From the NCBI GenBank assembly GCA_029844215.1, contig CM056727.1, forward strand, positions 23,039,450 to 23,103,449: a DNA stretch of 64,000 nucleotides, given 5' to 3'. Positions 12,191-23,564 of the stretch are shown in pieces. Under the pieces are notes generated by a model. That model was not told the origin of the DNA. It did no database searches and saw only the letters and a list, made by a program, of their open reading frames with translations. A program made the translations under genes and the position numbers. The stretch is from Przewalskia tangutica. Taxonomy: Eukaryota > Streptophyta > Magnoliopsida > Solanales > Solanaceae. Position 1 is the first letter of the stretch. The number at the start of each line of letters is the position of its first letter.

Positions 12191-13226
12191 AACGATTAAC
12201 TAACATCAGGGGTACATGTGTAAAGTTTGGTAACAACACGATGATTTTTGTTTACAATCGCTAACAGATAATAAAGTTAGCTAATACAAAAAGTAGATGA
12301 ATATATTTGACCTTCTTCCCTAAAAATTAGTCTCTCGGCATGTGTGTTGCACGTGTATGCCCAATCTTATAATATACGATATTTTAAAATAATAATGTTA
12401 TTTCTAATATGAAGTTTTGAGTAAATAATTAAAGAATAAAATCAATGCGGTTGTCGTATATCAGAATGATCAATGCGGTTGTCGTATAGTGACTTATTTG
12501 TTCAAATCAAATTGATTAGATATAGAATAAACCTATGAGAATGAACAATCAAAGTTTACAAATGGAACTTTATACCAGTTAAAACAGTGCACCAAATCGC
12601 TACAAACTTTCTCCACAATAGCAAAACATATTTGGAAAGATAAACTTCATTTCACATACAACAAGTGGGAGCACAAGCTATATGCGTCCATTCTTTTTCT
12701 TCAGATGTAACTGGGCTCTCCAAACAATATGTACATTTAAGTCCAAAGGAACCTTATCCATATTTAGCTTTATACACTTCTCACCTTTAGGCATGAGTGT
12801 GAAGACTTTCAAACCTTGAAGTCAATTCATTCATATCTTCAATGTATCTTAGTTGACTTATTTCTCCTGTTACTCATTTAACTTTGTAATGTTATATATT
12901 AGAGACGTCATAGTATATTGTTGATAAAAATGTCTTAACAAAATATGTAACTGTTCACCTTTCACAATTCAAAAAATAAAGAAAGAGAGATGCTCAAGTT
13001 TCTACTGCCCAAGCACTTGTTAGAAAGAAAAATGAAAAAAAGTTTCCGCCCAAGCATATGTTAACTATGAATAATGAATCTGATGTGCTCTTCACAAGCT
13101 AAAGGTGAAATGAGTAAGATTATGATTTCTGCACTTCGTTGTTGAGTGCAGAACGATTAAGATTATTTCTTCACAAGCTAAAGGTGAAATGATTTGTTTT
13201 TCTAAAACAAACCTGCTGTTTTACAG
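12191..13226. other. Intergenic, no gene seen
   Basis: AT-rich sequence without a supported reading frame. The only structure seen is a short duplication of 'cttcacaagctaaaggtgaaatga' at about 13090 and 13168, directly upstream of the OLA1-like exon fragment. Confidence 0.6.
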
Positions 13227-13325
13227 GCTATTGGTAAGTATAAACAGGAGGCCAAGACCTGTGTGGTCCAACATGGAGATATTATATTCTTCAAGTTCAA
13301 TGTCTCTGTGGGTGGGAGGACGTGA
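13227..13325 (+). pseudogene. Terminal-exon fragment of an Obg-like ATPase 1 gene
   Basis: Translation from a clear splice acceptor (tgttttacag, ending 13226) gives 'AIGKYKQEAKTCVVQHGDII', then 'FFKFNVSVGG' and a stop at 13323-13325. This matches the C-terminal TGS-domain end of the YchF/OLA1 GTPase family (consensus '...GKYRQEGKTYVVQDGDII..FFKFNVSGGGKK'). Only the last exon and its acceptor are present. The rest of the P-loop GTPase is absent from the window, so this is a genomic fragment duplication and not a processed cDNA copy. Changes such as D to H and a lost final Lys pair suggest it is not functional. Confidence 0.8.
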
Positions 13326-16300
13326 GACATGCTACCTCACAAAACTTTAGAATCTGTATTGACTCATTGCTTTGGGTTGAAAGACAATATAGTGTTGCCT
13401 CATAATATAAGGCCTAATGTTTGCAAAGGAATTCACATCTCTATCTGGGAGATTGTATACAAATATGATACGGTTTGTGTACTTGTCCATCTACATCTAT
13501 ACTTAAGGAACGTACTAGTCTGTTTCTTTGTTTCGGCCGTATTGTTTACTTTCTTTTGTGGGGCTGATGTCGAAATTAAGAGAACTACTATCAATTTATT
13601 GTTGTTTTAATGCATCATGTGCATTCCTTTGTATGGTAAATGTATCTTGTGCGTGATGCATTTAATTTCCTTTGAAGTTTGTGATAGTAATTTGTATTGC
13701 AAAAAATCAGTAAACAATAGTAACTGAAAATGAACAGAATCAGTGTTGGAAAAAATATTTTTCAGAATATAATCGAGATCACTTAGTTCAAAGTGTGTCC
13801 TTAAGGAAATTATTCCCCTCACAGTACTCGAGGTTGATGGAATATTTCCTCTCAGGATAGAACGATTATCTTACCAAAATAGTAGTACTCCAAATTCAGG
13901 TAGCGGCGAACCACTCAACAGCAGTGTATCACACATAATTTATTCATGCAGAAGAAGGAGAAGTTTTGTTGTTCAGAAAATTAGTAAGTAAAATTCTGAG
14001 GAAGCAAATAAATTTATAACCATGAAAGTATTGCTTCTGAAGGTTTGAAACCCTTCTGAACAGTCACAAAAATGGTGGGAAATAAAATCTGCAGCCTGCC
14101 TCTCAGTACTTATGTCACCGCAGTCCTGCATGATTTTCTTTTAATTAAATAATTAAAATTAAAGAATCCGAAGCTGAGCTACAACGCGGCGCGAGAGGTC
14201 CTTGCACCCTCAACGCTTTTAGTGACTACAGAAAATGTAATGTAATATATACACTTTTTTTTTCCTTTTTTTTTTTTCCGATGTGGAATAATTGTTTCAA
14301 CCAAAACAAAATAGACATTTTACATTGCCTTCACTTTTCATCCCATCATTTCTCGTTCACCAATATCAAAACCCAACAATTTGAACTATGTGAAAGTTAT
14401 TCAACTTGAGTAATGACAGAGTACAAATAACATCTTTTTCATTTTTAGGAAGAAAGAAGAAAATAAAGATTTAAATATCTTACTTGATAAATGTCCCTGG
14501 ACGAGATTGAAGAATCCGGACAAACATAAGAGGAGGACAGACAACTCTCTGCCAAAAGTTTCTGCTAAGATGAAAGGAACATTTCCTCCACCTAAGCCAA
14601 AAGGAAAAAGGGGAAGTTTACTCTGAAAAGTTAAAAGGGCAAAAGTGACAAGAAAAGGAAAAGAAAAAGAAAAGATGGCTAGTTTGTTATAGGGATAATC
14701 AATTAAATTTGACACTGAGTTTATCTTATATTTTATTGAAGTAAAATCGTGGTATATATATCGGAATTGTTATGTTATTTTTATTTCTGAGGAAGGACAA
14801 AATAAATAATTTTGGGATAACTAATCCTACGATAACTTATTCCTAATCAAACGACCCCAAAGTGGCCTTGGAAAGACATAGCATTAACAAAGAACTAGAG
14901 TAATAATAGTGTCAAAAGAAGTGTCAGCATGGCATAGTCCATAATTAAGACGAGACATAAGTGTCTTTTATAATAAGTGTTTGATAGCCTTGTGATTATT
15001 TTGTAATCCATAGGCAAACAAGTGAAAGTGAACTTAGATAGTGTTGTACCAACTACCAAAGGACAAAGAGGGAGACACCATCAATATCAAACCAATTTCC
15101 TCTATTGCATGCAAAATTGAATTAATGTCTGTATGGACAGTGATGTTTTTCTTGCAAAGGTTTCTTAACGTGGGTATCATTTAGTTTTATAAGTTGTCTC
15201 TTGAATGCAATAATTTTAGTCAGTTAGTCCTTTATATTTGATGTTGTACTACCACAATTATAGATTGACTAGAGAGATCCTAGGGTCAATTCTTGTAATA
15301 CAATTTTGGGTGCTTTATTTATAATTTGAGACAAAAGCAGAACTTGAGAAGATTCATAAGGTAAAAAATATATTTGAGGCAGTAAAACTTCTGTCACAAT
15401 TTTTATTCTTATGCATATTTTTCTATCGAAGATACAAGCAACCCCACCCCCACCCCCACCAAAAGGATAAAAAAAGGAAAAGGAAAGGCTTTGTGGACGT
15501 TTATAAACCGAGCATGATTAGACATAGATATGTATCCATCAAAAGTTAATTACTACTACATTTTTTTTTGTTTGTTAAAAATACTATACTTATCACCAGG
15601 GCAGTCTTTGAATCCGTGCGAGGTGTGCTATGCACAGGCCCCCGAAAAATAAAAAATTTAAAGTCTTTTTTTTTCATTTTTATTAAGTAGTATTAGCCAT
15701 AATTTATTCGCATGTCTTAGCCAATTAAGGACCCACTTTTACGAATTAGAACATGGTCTCTCAAAATATTTGAGACGATTCTGCTTATCCCTCATTTATT
15801 CAATTATGTAAAGGTTTTCAACAATACATAAATAGTAATGCAATCCCACCATTACACTTTTAATATAGTAAGTCAAATATTATGACATGGTTAAATTATA
15901 AATTTCAAATATTTTATACTAATTATACAAATGATATGACATATTTTAAAGTAAAAGTTTTAAAAGTCTTTAATTTTAAAATTTTATGCCCCGTCAAATA
16001 ACTTAGGAAGATTAAAACAAAATGAGTAATACATTTCAATTCGAGATTATCAAACTCTAAAGGAAGCAAAAAAGAAAATACATTCGAATTAGATTTGGTA
16101 TTAGAAAATCTAAAGGAAAAAAGAGACAAAAACCATAGTCAAAGGGCAAATGTAGGACCCAATAGAAGGACTTGAACACAATCTTAATTAGCCAGAATTA
16201 ATAAATCCTTTTCACGTCCACAAAGCCGAAAGATTCCTAATGCCTTTTCGGGGGTTAAAAAGGCTCTCAATTTATTTACTCATTTCCCCCCTATTTTTTT

Positions 16301-17040
16301 TCATGCCAAGTTTCCCTTTTCTAAAATATTGAACCTTTTTAAAATTATTAATATGAAAGTAGTAATTAATCATCGAAAACTCTAGCATAAATTTTAAATA
16401 AAGTGAAAAATATTTGATTTTTATGAACACACGTTTACTAAATATGGGAAAGATTTTATCCTCGTATGATTTTCTTTTTTGACCTTTTAAAAAACTCAAA
16501 TTAGAGTTGTGTTTGATTATATGTGAAAAAAGTGAGTGATTTTTAAATAAGAAATTTATTTTGAAAAAAAAGTAAAAAAAATTCATAGTATTTTCTAACA
16601 TAAATCTGATTACTAAAATTTTAAAATAGCTAATACTATATTCACACAATTTAAGTTTGACTCATCTTCAATTCAAATTTAGTAAAAAATTAGTTGGAGA
16701 TATTGGTTGAAAACTCAAAGTTGGAGTCTTGAACACTATTCTGAAATACAATAACCCTTTAAATATTTAAAATACAAGATTCATTTTGAGACAAAAATAA
16801 CTAAACATTGTATAAAATCTTGAAATGACTACTAGCAAATTATTGAAAAAGGTTAATAGTAGTTCCAAATTTATAATATATTTTTTTTAGTAAAAACTTC
16901 ATAAAAACAATAATTCAAGTGGAGTACTAGATTTTTCTTAATTTTGACAAAAAGGCAAACAAATATTCCAACAAAAATATCATTTTTTTAGAGAGAGAAA
17001 ATATGTGGTTGAACTAGGAAGAAGACAAATAATGCTGAGT
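13326..17040. other. Long intergenic region, no gene seen
   Basis: AT-rich throughout, with homopolymer tracts (for example T-rich at 14250-14278) and C/A-rich short runs (about 15440). Reading frames here (13329-13610, 14401-14715, 16272-16649) have low-complexity composition and no recognisable domain. No LTR, TIR pair or RNA gene was recognised. The stretch 15600-15665 ('gggcagtctttgaatc...caggcccccgaaa') resembles transposon-end sequence but has no partner. Confidence 0.5.
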
Positions 17041-17833
17041 GAGTGTGCACTGCCATTCCAGGGGGGGGGGGTGTGAGGCGGGCTTCTCTTTGTTTCTTTC
17101 ATTCATAGTACATCTCAAAACAGGACTAGGGTTTTACCCTTGTAGTAGTTTTTACCTGAGGAGAAGAATTGTTGGTCATTTTCTTGAACTTCATTTCTAA
17201 AGGGCTAAACACTTTGCTGGTCCATTCCATTTTCTTCTACTTTAATGCAGATTTTTGAGACCACCAGTTGAGTGCATTCATTAAAGAACTGGTGAAGTTG
17301 GTGAATATGAGCAAACCTGAGATTCCAAGATAACAGAAGCTCTAATCATTGCAAGAAGCTCACTTTCTTCAGTAAATTTTTCAAAAACACTTGCTTTTTT
17401 AGATTAACATTCTTGGAAAAAATGTGTGTTGTTTGGTAAGAAAATGCTGAACTTGTTTTCCTATCTTAGATCTTTGAATGTCCAGTCTGCTCTTTGTTTT
17501 GGTCACTCATTGCCTCCTTTCAGCTTCTGTACCTAGAAAAGTTGCTCTTCTTGAATCTGTCTTGGAGTGCTGTTTTTAGACAGTAAAGCTGTCTTTGGTC
17601 CATTTATTGTTGGTTGAAGGAGGATTCTGGTGATTTTGGGTTAAAGTTGTGTACTTTTTTCTGTTGGTTTACTGCTTTGAACCGTGATGGTTGTCATTGT
17701 GGTTTAGTGGCATGTACCTCATACTTAAAGCTGACCCTTTTGGATTTCTTTAAGCTTGAAAGGTTGAAGTTTACCTTGTATTTTTAGGACTGAGTTTGTC
17801 ACTTGGTGTAGCTGAGCTTCTACTGGTGTTACA
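17041..17833 (+). promoter_or_regulatory. Upstream region / probable 5' UTR of GHR1-type gene
   Basis: The sequence becomes less AT-rich and pyrimidine-rich here, as is usual for a plant leader, and contains an 11-G homopolymer at 17061-17071. Several short upstream ATGs precede the start at 17834 (for example about 17307 and 17422). No unambiguous TATA box was picked out. The transcription start is not determinable from sequence alone. Confidence 0.4.
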
Positions 17834-20800
17834 ATGAAGCTATTTAGGGTTTTTATGCTTGTGCTTTGTTTTGGTTCTGCCATGGGGCAGCTTCCTTCCC
17901 AGGACATTTTGACCCTGCTTGAGTTTAGGAAGGGTATCAAACATGATCCAACTGGTTATTTACTGCAGTCATGGAATGAGGAGTCCATTGATTTCAATGG
18001 TTGCCCTTCATCTTGGAATGGTATAATGTGTAATGGTGGTAATGTTGCTGCAGTTGTCCTTGACAACTTAGGTTTATCTGCGGATGCAGATTTGAGTGTT
18101 TTTGCTAACCTCACAATGCTAGTCAAACTCTCTATGGCTAACAATTCAATTTCTGGAGTAATGCCAAAGAAAATTGGTGACTTCAAGAGCCTTGAATATC
18201 TGGATATTTCCAACAATCTATTCAATTCCTCTTTACCACCAGAGATTGGAAAAATAGGAAGCTTAAAGAATCTGTCACTAGCTGGTAACAACTTCTCTGG
18301 CCCAATCCCGGATACAATTTCAGAGCTAAGTTCAATTGAATCTTTGGATTTAAGCCAGAATTCTCTTTCTGGGCCACTTCCTTTATCTTTGACCAAGTTG
18401 AATAATTTGGTATACCTCAATCTTTCTCTTAATGGATTTACAAAGAAAATCCCAAAAGGTTTTGAGCTAATGGCTGACCTTGAAGTTCTTGACTTGCATG
18501 GAAATATGCTTGATGGTACATTGGATCCAGAGTTCTTACTGTTTACTACTGCAACTTATGTTGACTTAAGTGGAAATTTACTTGTGAGTTCCTTTTCTCA
18601 ACATCAGAAATTTCTACCAGACATATCAGCGTCGGTCAAGTACTTGAGTCTTAGCCATAATCAGCTTACGGGGTCACTAGTAAGTGGCAGTGCAGCTCAG
18701 GCATTCGGGAACTTGAAGGTTCTGGATTTGAGCTACAATCAGCTGTCCGGGGAATTACCTGGCTTCAATTTTGTTTATGACCTTCAGGTCCTTAAACTCA
18801 GCAACAATAGATTTTCTGGTTTCGTCCCAAATGATCTTTTGAAAGGAGATACTTCAGTTCTCACAGAATTGGATTTAAGTGGAAACAACCTCACAGGTAT
18901 ACACCAAACTGCTCTCATTTTGAAATTCATTTTGCAAATAAAGTAACATTTCATTGTCCTAGTGTTGAAATTAAGTTACAACAAAGTAGTTTATTTCCTA
19001 TCATTGTGTTAGTGTGCTTTACGCAGTCCGTTCATTTTACAGGGTCAATAAGCATGATTACATCAACAAGTTTGCGTGTTCTTAACTTATCCTCCAATGC
19101 TCTTACCGGTGAACTTCCACTGGTGACAGGAAGCACTGCAGTACTTGATCTCTCAAAAAACCAGTTAGAGGGAAATCTAACTAGAATGCAGAAATGGGGG
19201 AATGTTGAATTTCTTGACCTCAGCCAGAACCAATTGACTGGAAACATCCCTGAGGTTACAGCTCAGTTTCTGCGATTAAATCGCCTAAACCTTTCTCACA
19301 ATGCTCTTACTGGATCTCTCCCAAAAGTTATCACACAGTTTCCTAAGATCACAGTCCTCGATCTTAGTTTCAACCAGCTGGATGGGCCTCTTCTCACTTC
19401 TCTGCTAACATTACCCACTATTGAAGAACTTCACCTACAAAACAATGCACTTGTTGGAAATATTGATTTCCCTGCCCCCTCTGCTCCACCCAACCTCCGC
19501 GTTCTTGATCTTTCTCATAATCAGCTTGCTGGTTCTTTTCCTGATGGGTTTGGTTCATTGACCGCACTTCAAGTACTTGATATAGCTGGAAATAATTTCT
19601 CTGGATCTCTGCCTACTTTGATTGGTCAAGTTAGTTCGCTTACTTCTCTAGACATTTCACAGAATCATTTTACTGGTCCACTGCCAAAGAACCTGCCTGA
19701 TGGCCTCCAAAGCTTCAATGCATCACTCAATGACTTATCTGGTGTTGTCCCTGAAAATTTGAGAAAGTTTCCTTTATCATCTTTCTACCCTGGAAACTCT
19801 GAACTTCAATTTCCAAATCCTCCCTCAGGATCTGGCCAAGGTTCACCAGAAAACCAGAAAAGCCGGTCACTTAAAACTATTATCAAGGTGGTAATAATAG
19901 TTTCTTGTGTAATTGCTCTTATTATTTTGGTATTGCTAGCCATTTTCATTTATTATATACGAGAGTCAAGGAAGCCTCATCCTCGTGTTACTGAAAAAGC
20001 TGTTCATCGCCAAGCCCCATCAAATCCTTCTGGCTTTGGCAGTAGGGAGGGTACCGGTGGTGTAGTCATTTCAGCTGAAGATCTTATGACTTCACGAAAA
20101 GAATCATCAGAAATAATTAGTCCAGATGAAAAAATGGCTTCTATAACTGGTTTCTCCCCTTCAAAGGGTAGCCATTTCTCTTGGTCACCAGAGTCTGGAG
20201 ATTCCTATACTGCAGAAAACTTTGCAAGATTGGATGTGAGGTCTCCAGATCGTTTGGCTGGAGAGCTGTACTTCCTTGATGATACAATCTCTTTTACACC
20301 TGAGGAACTTTCCAGGGCTCCAGCTGAAGTCTTAGGCAGAAGCAGCCATGGTACATCTTACAGGGCGACACTAGAGAATGGGTTGCTTCTGACTGTGAAA
20401 TGGTTGAGAGAAGGAGTGGCGAAGCAGCGAAAGGATTTCACAAAGGAGGCTAAAAAGTTTGCCAATATTAGGCATCCTAATGTAGTAGGATTAAGAGGTT
20501 ACTACTGGGGTCCCACACAGCATGAGAAGCTCATTCTTTCGGATTATATATCTCCTGGAAGTCTTGCAAGTTTCCTCTATGGTAAGCTTCATGTGCTAGC
20601 TCTAAACTCTCATGTCATGTTGTGCTGTAAATCCATAGTCTTTGCGCTCTGTTCTTTAATCTAGTCATTTTTTAGATTTCCATTTATATTTCATACTGGC
20701 ATTCTGATTGTTTGATATATCTGACAATTCTTATGGTTCATATGTTTACTTTTAGTTGAGTACTTTTAACATTGCCGTGTGATCCTGTGGTGGGAATTTA

Positions 20801-21978
20801 CCTGTGAATCTCAAGTATTTAGTTTGATGTGGTAATACTTGAGCACATCTAGAGCTAGATACATTGTGCATATCTATATTTTGTTTACGCAATTTTCACA
20901 CCAAGTAGTAATACACCATATATAAAAAAAAATTGTGCATATCTATATTTTGTTTACATAATTTTCACAGAGTAGTAATATACCATATGCTCTATGTGAT
21001 TGTCACTACACAAGCTGTGATGCAGTATACAACAACATACCCGGTGTTATCCCACAAGTGGGGTCTGGGGTGGGGGGAGGGTGGGGTGTACGCAGACCTT
21101 ACCCTACCTTTGCGGAGTGTAGAGCCTGTTTTTGATAGACCCTCTGCTCAAGATTCAGTATGGTACTTATTATTTATAGTAGCTAAAATTCTGAATGTTT
21201 GAGTTCTTAATGGATCTGGAAAATGTGATGTTTAGCTTTTGTTAACATGATTTCCTTTATAAGATATCAGCTAGAATGTGATACATCTTTCTTCTAAATC
21301 GTACAAAATGACTTGCTTTCTACTCATGTGACTATTGATAATTGTTTGTGTGGTCATTCTCAATATACTTATCTAGTGTGCTGCATATTTGTAGATCGAC
21401 CTGGTAGAAAAGGTCCACCACTTAACTGGCCTCAAAGACTCAAAATATCAGTGGATGTTGGACGTGGCTTGAACTACCTCCATTTTGATCGTGAGGTTCC
21501 ACACGGAAACCTTAAAGCAACCAACATCTTGCTGGATGGGCCTGACCTTAATGCAAGGGTTGCAGATTACTGTCTTCACCGCCTCATGACTCAAGCTGGC
21601 ACAATAGAACAGATTCTTGATGCTGGAGTGTTGGGCTATCGTGCCCCTGAGTTGGCTGCATCGAAGAAACCTCTGCCCTCCTTCAAATCAGATGTATATG
21701 CTTTTGGAGTTATTTTGTTGGAGCTGCTAAGTGGGAAATGTGCAGGTGATGTTGTCTCTGGAGAAGATGGTGGAGTAGACTTGACTGACTGGGTCAGGTT
21801 GAAGGTGGCAGAAGGTCGTGGCTCGGATTGTTTTGATAGCGTGTTGTCACCCGAGATGGGAAATCCAGCAATGGAGAAGCAAATGAAGGAGGTTCTTGGG
21901 ATAGCTGTGCGATGCATTCGTTCTATATCCGAGAGGCCTGGTATCAAGACTATATATGAGGACCTTTCATCTATATAG
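17834..21978 (+). CDS. GHR1: LRR receptor-like pseudokinase, GHR1 type
   Basis: Three exons: 17834-18896, 19043-20581 and 21395-21978. All introns are GT-AG, and the exons join to 1062 codons (1061 aa; Arabidopsis GHR1/At4g20940 is about 1053). Order: signal peptide (1 to about 19), LRR N-cap with 'SSWNG', over 20 LRRs, one transmembrane helix (about 633-658), a Ser-rich juxtamembrane part and a kinase domain (about 785-1055). The ATP-site Lys is present ('LTVKWL'), but HRD is replaced by H-G-N ('VPHGNLKATNILL') and DFG by D-Y-C ('ADYCLHR'), so it is a predicted pseudokinase. In Arabidopsis GHR1 is a plasma-membrane protein needed for ABA- and H2O2-induced stomatal closure through SLAC1. The assignment rests on near-identical blocks such as 'QLPSQDI' and 'FNGCPSSWNGI'. 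Confidence 0.95.
20863..21000 (+). repeat. 69-bp tandem duplication in GHR1 intron 2
   Basis: The block 'attgtgcatatctatatttt...agtagtaatataccatat' occurs twice, starting at 20863 and 20932, with few differences. It lies within the 813-bp intron 20582-21394. Confidence 0.75.
21029..21150 (+). mobile_element. SINE-like short repeat in GHR1 intron 2
   Basis: The text 'acaacaacatacccggtg', 'cccacaagtggggtctgggg', 'gtacgcagaccttaccc' and 'gatagaccctctgctcaag' is a repeat seen very often in Solanaceae genes and introns (from general knowledge; I do not assign a family name). No clear TSD was found. A shorter copy is at 36550-36622. Confidence 0.6.
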
Positions 21979-23155
21979 TTAGTACTCATTTTGGTTTCGG
22001 TGAACCATATGTTTTGCTCTACTTTGGGAATCAAATAGCTCGTTGACCTCCCTTTTGAGTAGTAGATTAGAACACTAGTGTGGATGGGGCTAGTTTTATT
22101 GATCATTGTTTGTTGTAAATTGGGGCATTCTTAACGGTGTAAACTAACTTTCTCCCCTTTCCGCCTATGAGATTATGGTGTTTTGACAGTTTTTTGGAGT
22201 AAATGCTCTTTGGCGGACAATTCAGAAGAAAAAGGGCCAAGTATGTTTGATCTTAATTGTTACCAACATCATTGCAGGGTGGGAGTAAGACTAAGTATCG
22301 ATAACTGTTTTATGGAATTACAAAAGTTGGTCACTAAAATGAAAAGTGGGAGGTGAAAAATATTCTTGAAACTCCTTTCGATGCCCATGGATTAGGGGCG
22401 TGCATAGCTCGGATAAACCCAAATTTCAAACCGAAATTCAAATATTTTGGACTTAAATTTTGAAATTTTCGGATTCTGGTTTGGATTCAGATTTAATTTT
22501 TAATTTTTTTTATCAGATTTTAGATTTGAAATTTTGAATATCCGAAAATCGAATTTCTTATACGTTATGTTTAGCCTATCCCACTATCTATTAGAAACAT
22601 TAGCGAATTACATGTATGTCTAATCTAATAAGTCAAATATACCCTATTCATTATACATGTTAAAAAATATTACTTAGTTCAATATTTTGGATTTGTTAAT
22701 TTTAAAGATGACTACTTTTTAGATTTTTTTTTTTGTTTTCAATGTCATTAAATTCTATGTATGAATGATTTTACTAAATTGAACTTGTTAATTCATAGGA
22801 CCGCTTCTGTTGCATTTTTGGTAATAATTTTATTGCTGGTAAATTGCGATAGCAACAAAGAACTATATATTAAGGCAATTTGGTATGTATTTTATTTGGT
22901 TATTCATTTTTGTAAGGAGAGAAGAAGCAAATCAACTTATAGGCTGGACTAAAAATCCAAGGTATTCAAATTGATTTATCCGAAATCGAACTTAAAAAAT
23001 CCGTTCCAATCCCAACTTATTTGGATCGGATTCGGATTGCATTTTGCAAAATCCGAAAACCGAAAATGTGATTCGAAATGTGCTAAATACGATCTGACAT
23101 GGATACCACAAACTCTCTTTTGATGCGCCATGTATACTATACTGGGTGTAACAAA
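21979..23155. other. GHR1 3' flank with degenerate repeat sequence
   Basis: 21979 to about 22160 is the likely 3' UTR. About 22395-23075 has 'gggcgtgcatagctcgg' at its left and many CCGAA/TTCGG motifs clustered at both ends (for example 'ccgaaattc', 'ttcggattctgg', 'ggatcggattcggattg', 'ccgaaaaccg'). This is a pattern typical of subterminal repeats of hAT-like elements. No matching termini or TSD were found, so it is called only as a degenerate repeat. No gene seen. Confidence 0.4.
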
Positions 23156-23164
23156 ATTTAAGTA

Positions 23165-23253
23165 GGGGGATGTTAAAAAAACCGGGGTATTTGCAGTCAC
23201 ATCACTGCAAATACCCCAAACAGTGATATGACAAATTTTAAAAAAAAAAAAAA
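23165..23253 (+). repeat. MULE left TIR with internal hairpin
   Basis: Pairs with 28197-28285. Inside it, GGGGTATTTGCAGT and ACTGCAAATACCCC form a perfect 14-bp-arm inverted repeat around a 6-nt loop (CACATC). The TIR continues to 'gtgatatgacaaatttt' and may extend, weakly, into the 'cgccccatcctcgcccctacgc' stretch near 23295-23318. Confidence 0.9.
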
Positions 23254-23564
23254 ACAAAACAAAAGCTGAAGACAACGGAAATAAATTAAAAAAACGCCCC
23301 ATCCTCGCCCCTACGCCGCCTACCCCGCCCCTATCCCTACCCCCTATCCCTGCCCGTGTCCCGTCACACACTCTTTTCCCTTTCTCCCTTCAAGTCGATT
23401 TGAAATTTCAAAAAATATTGAATTTTTTCTTTTTTTTCAAATTTTTCTCTTCCTATATATATCATCTCACACTCATCATATACTAACCCATAATTATCTC
23501 ATCAAATTTACCTTTCCTTCACATTCTCAAAATAATCTCATATTCACATCATATTCTCAACAAA

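Noticed and set aside
13329..13610. 93-codon frame on the plus strand
   Set aside because: It lies directly downstream of the OLA1-like stop codon, so it is probably duplicated 3' UTR sequence. It has no recognisable domain.
14401..14715. 104-codon hydrophobic frame on the minus strand
   Set aside because: Composition reflects A/G-rich sequence on the other strand; no family resemblance, no supporting context.
16272..16649. 125-codon frame on the minus strand
   Set aside because: Phe/Lys/Asn-rich, as expected from random AT-rich DNA.
22395..23075. Complete hAT element
   Set aside because: CCGAA/TTCGG-rich ends are suggestive, but no matching terminal inverted repeats or 8-bp TSD could be found, so it is kept only as a degenerate repeat.
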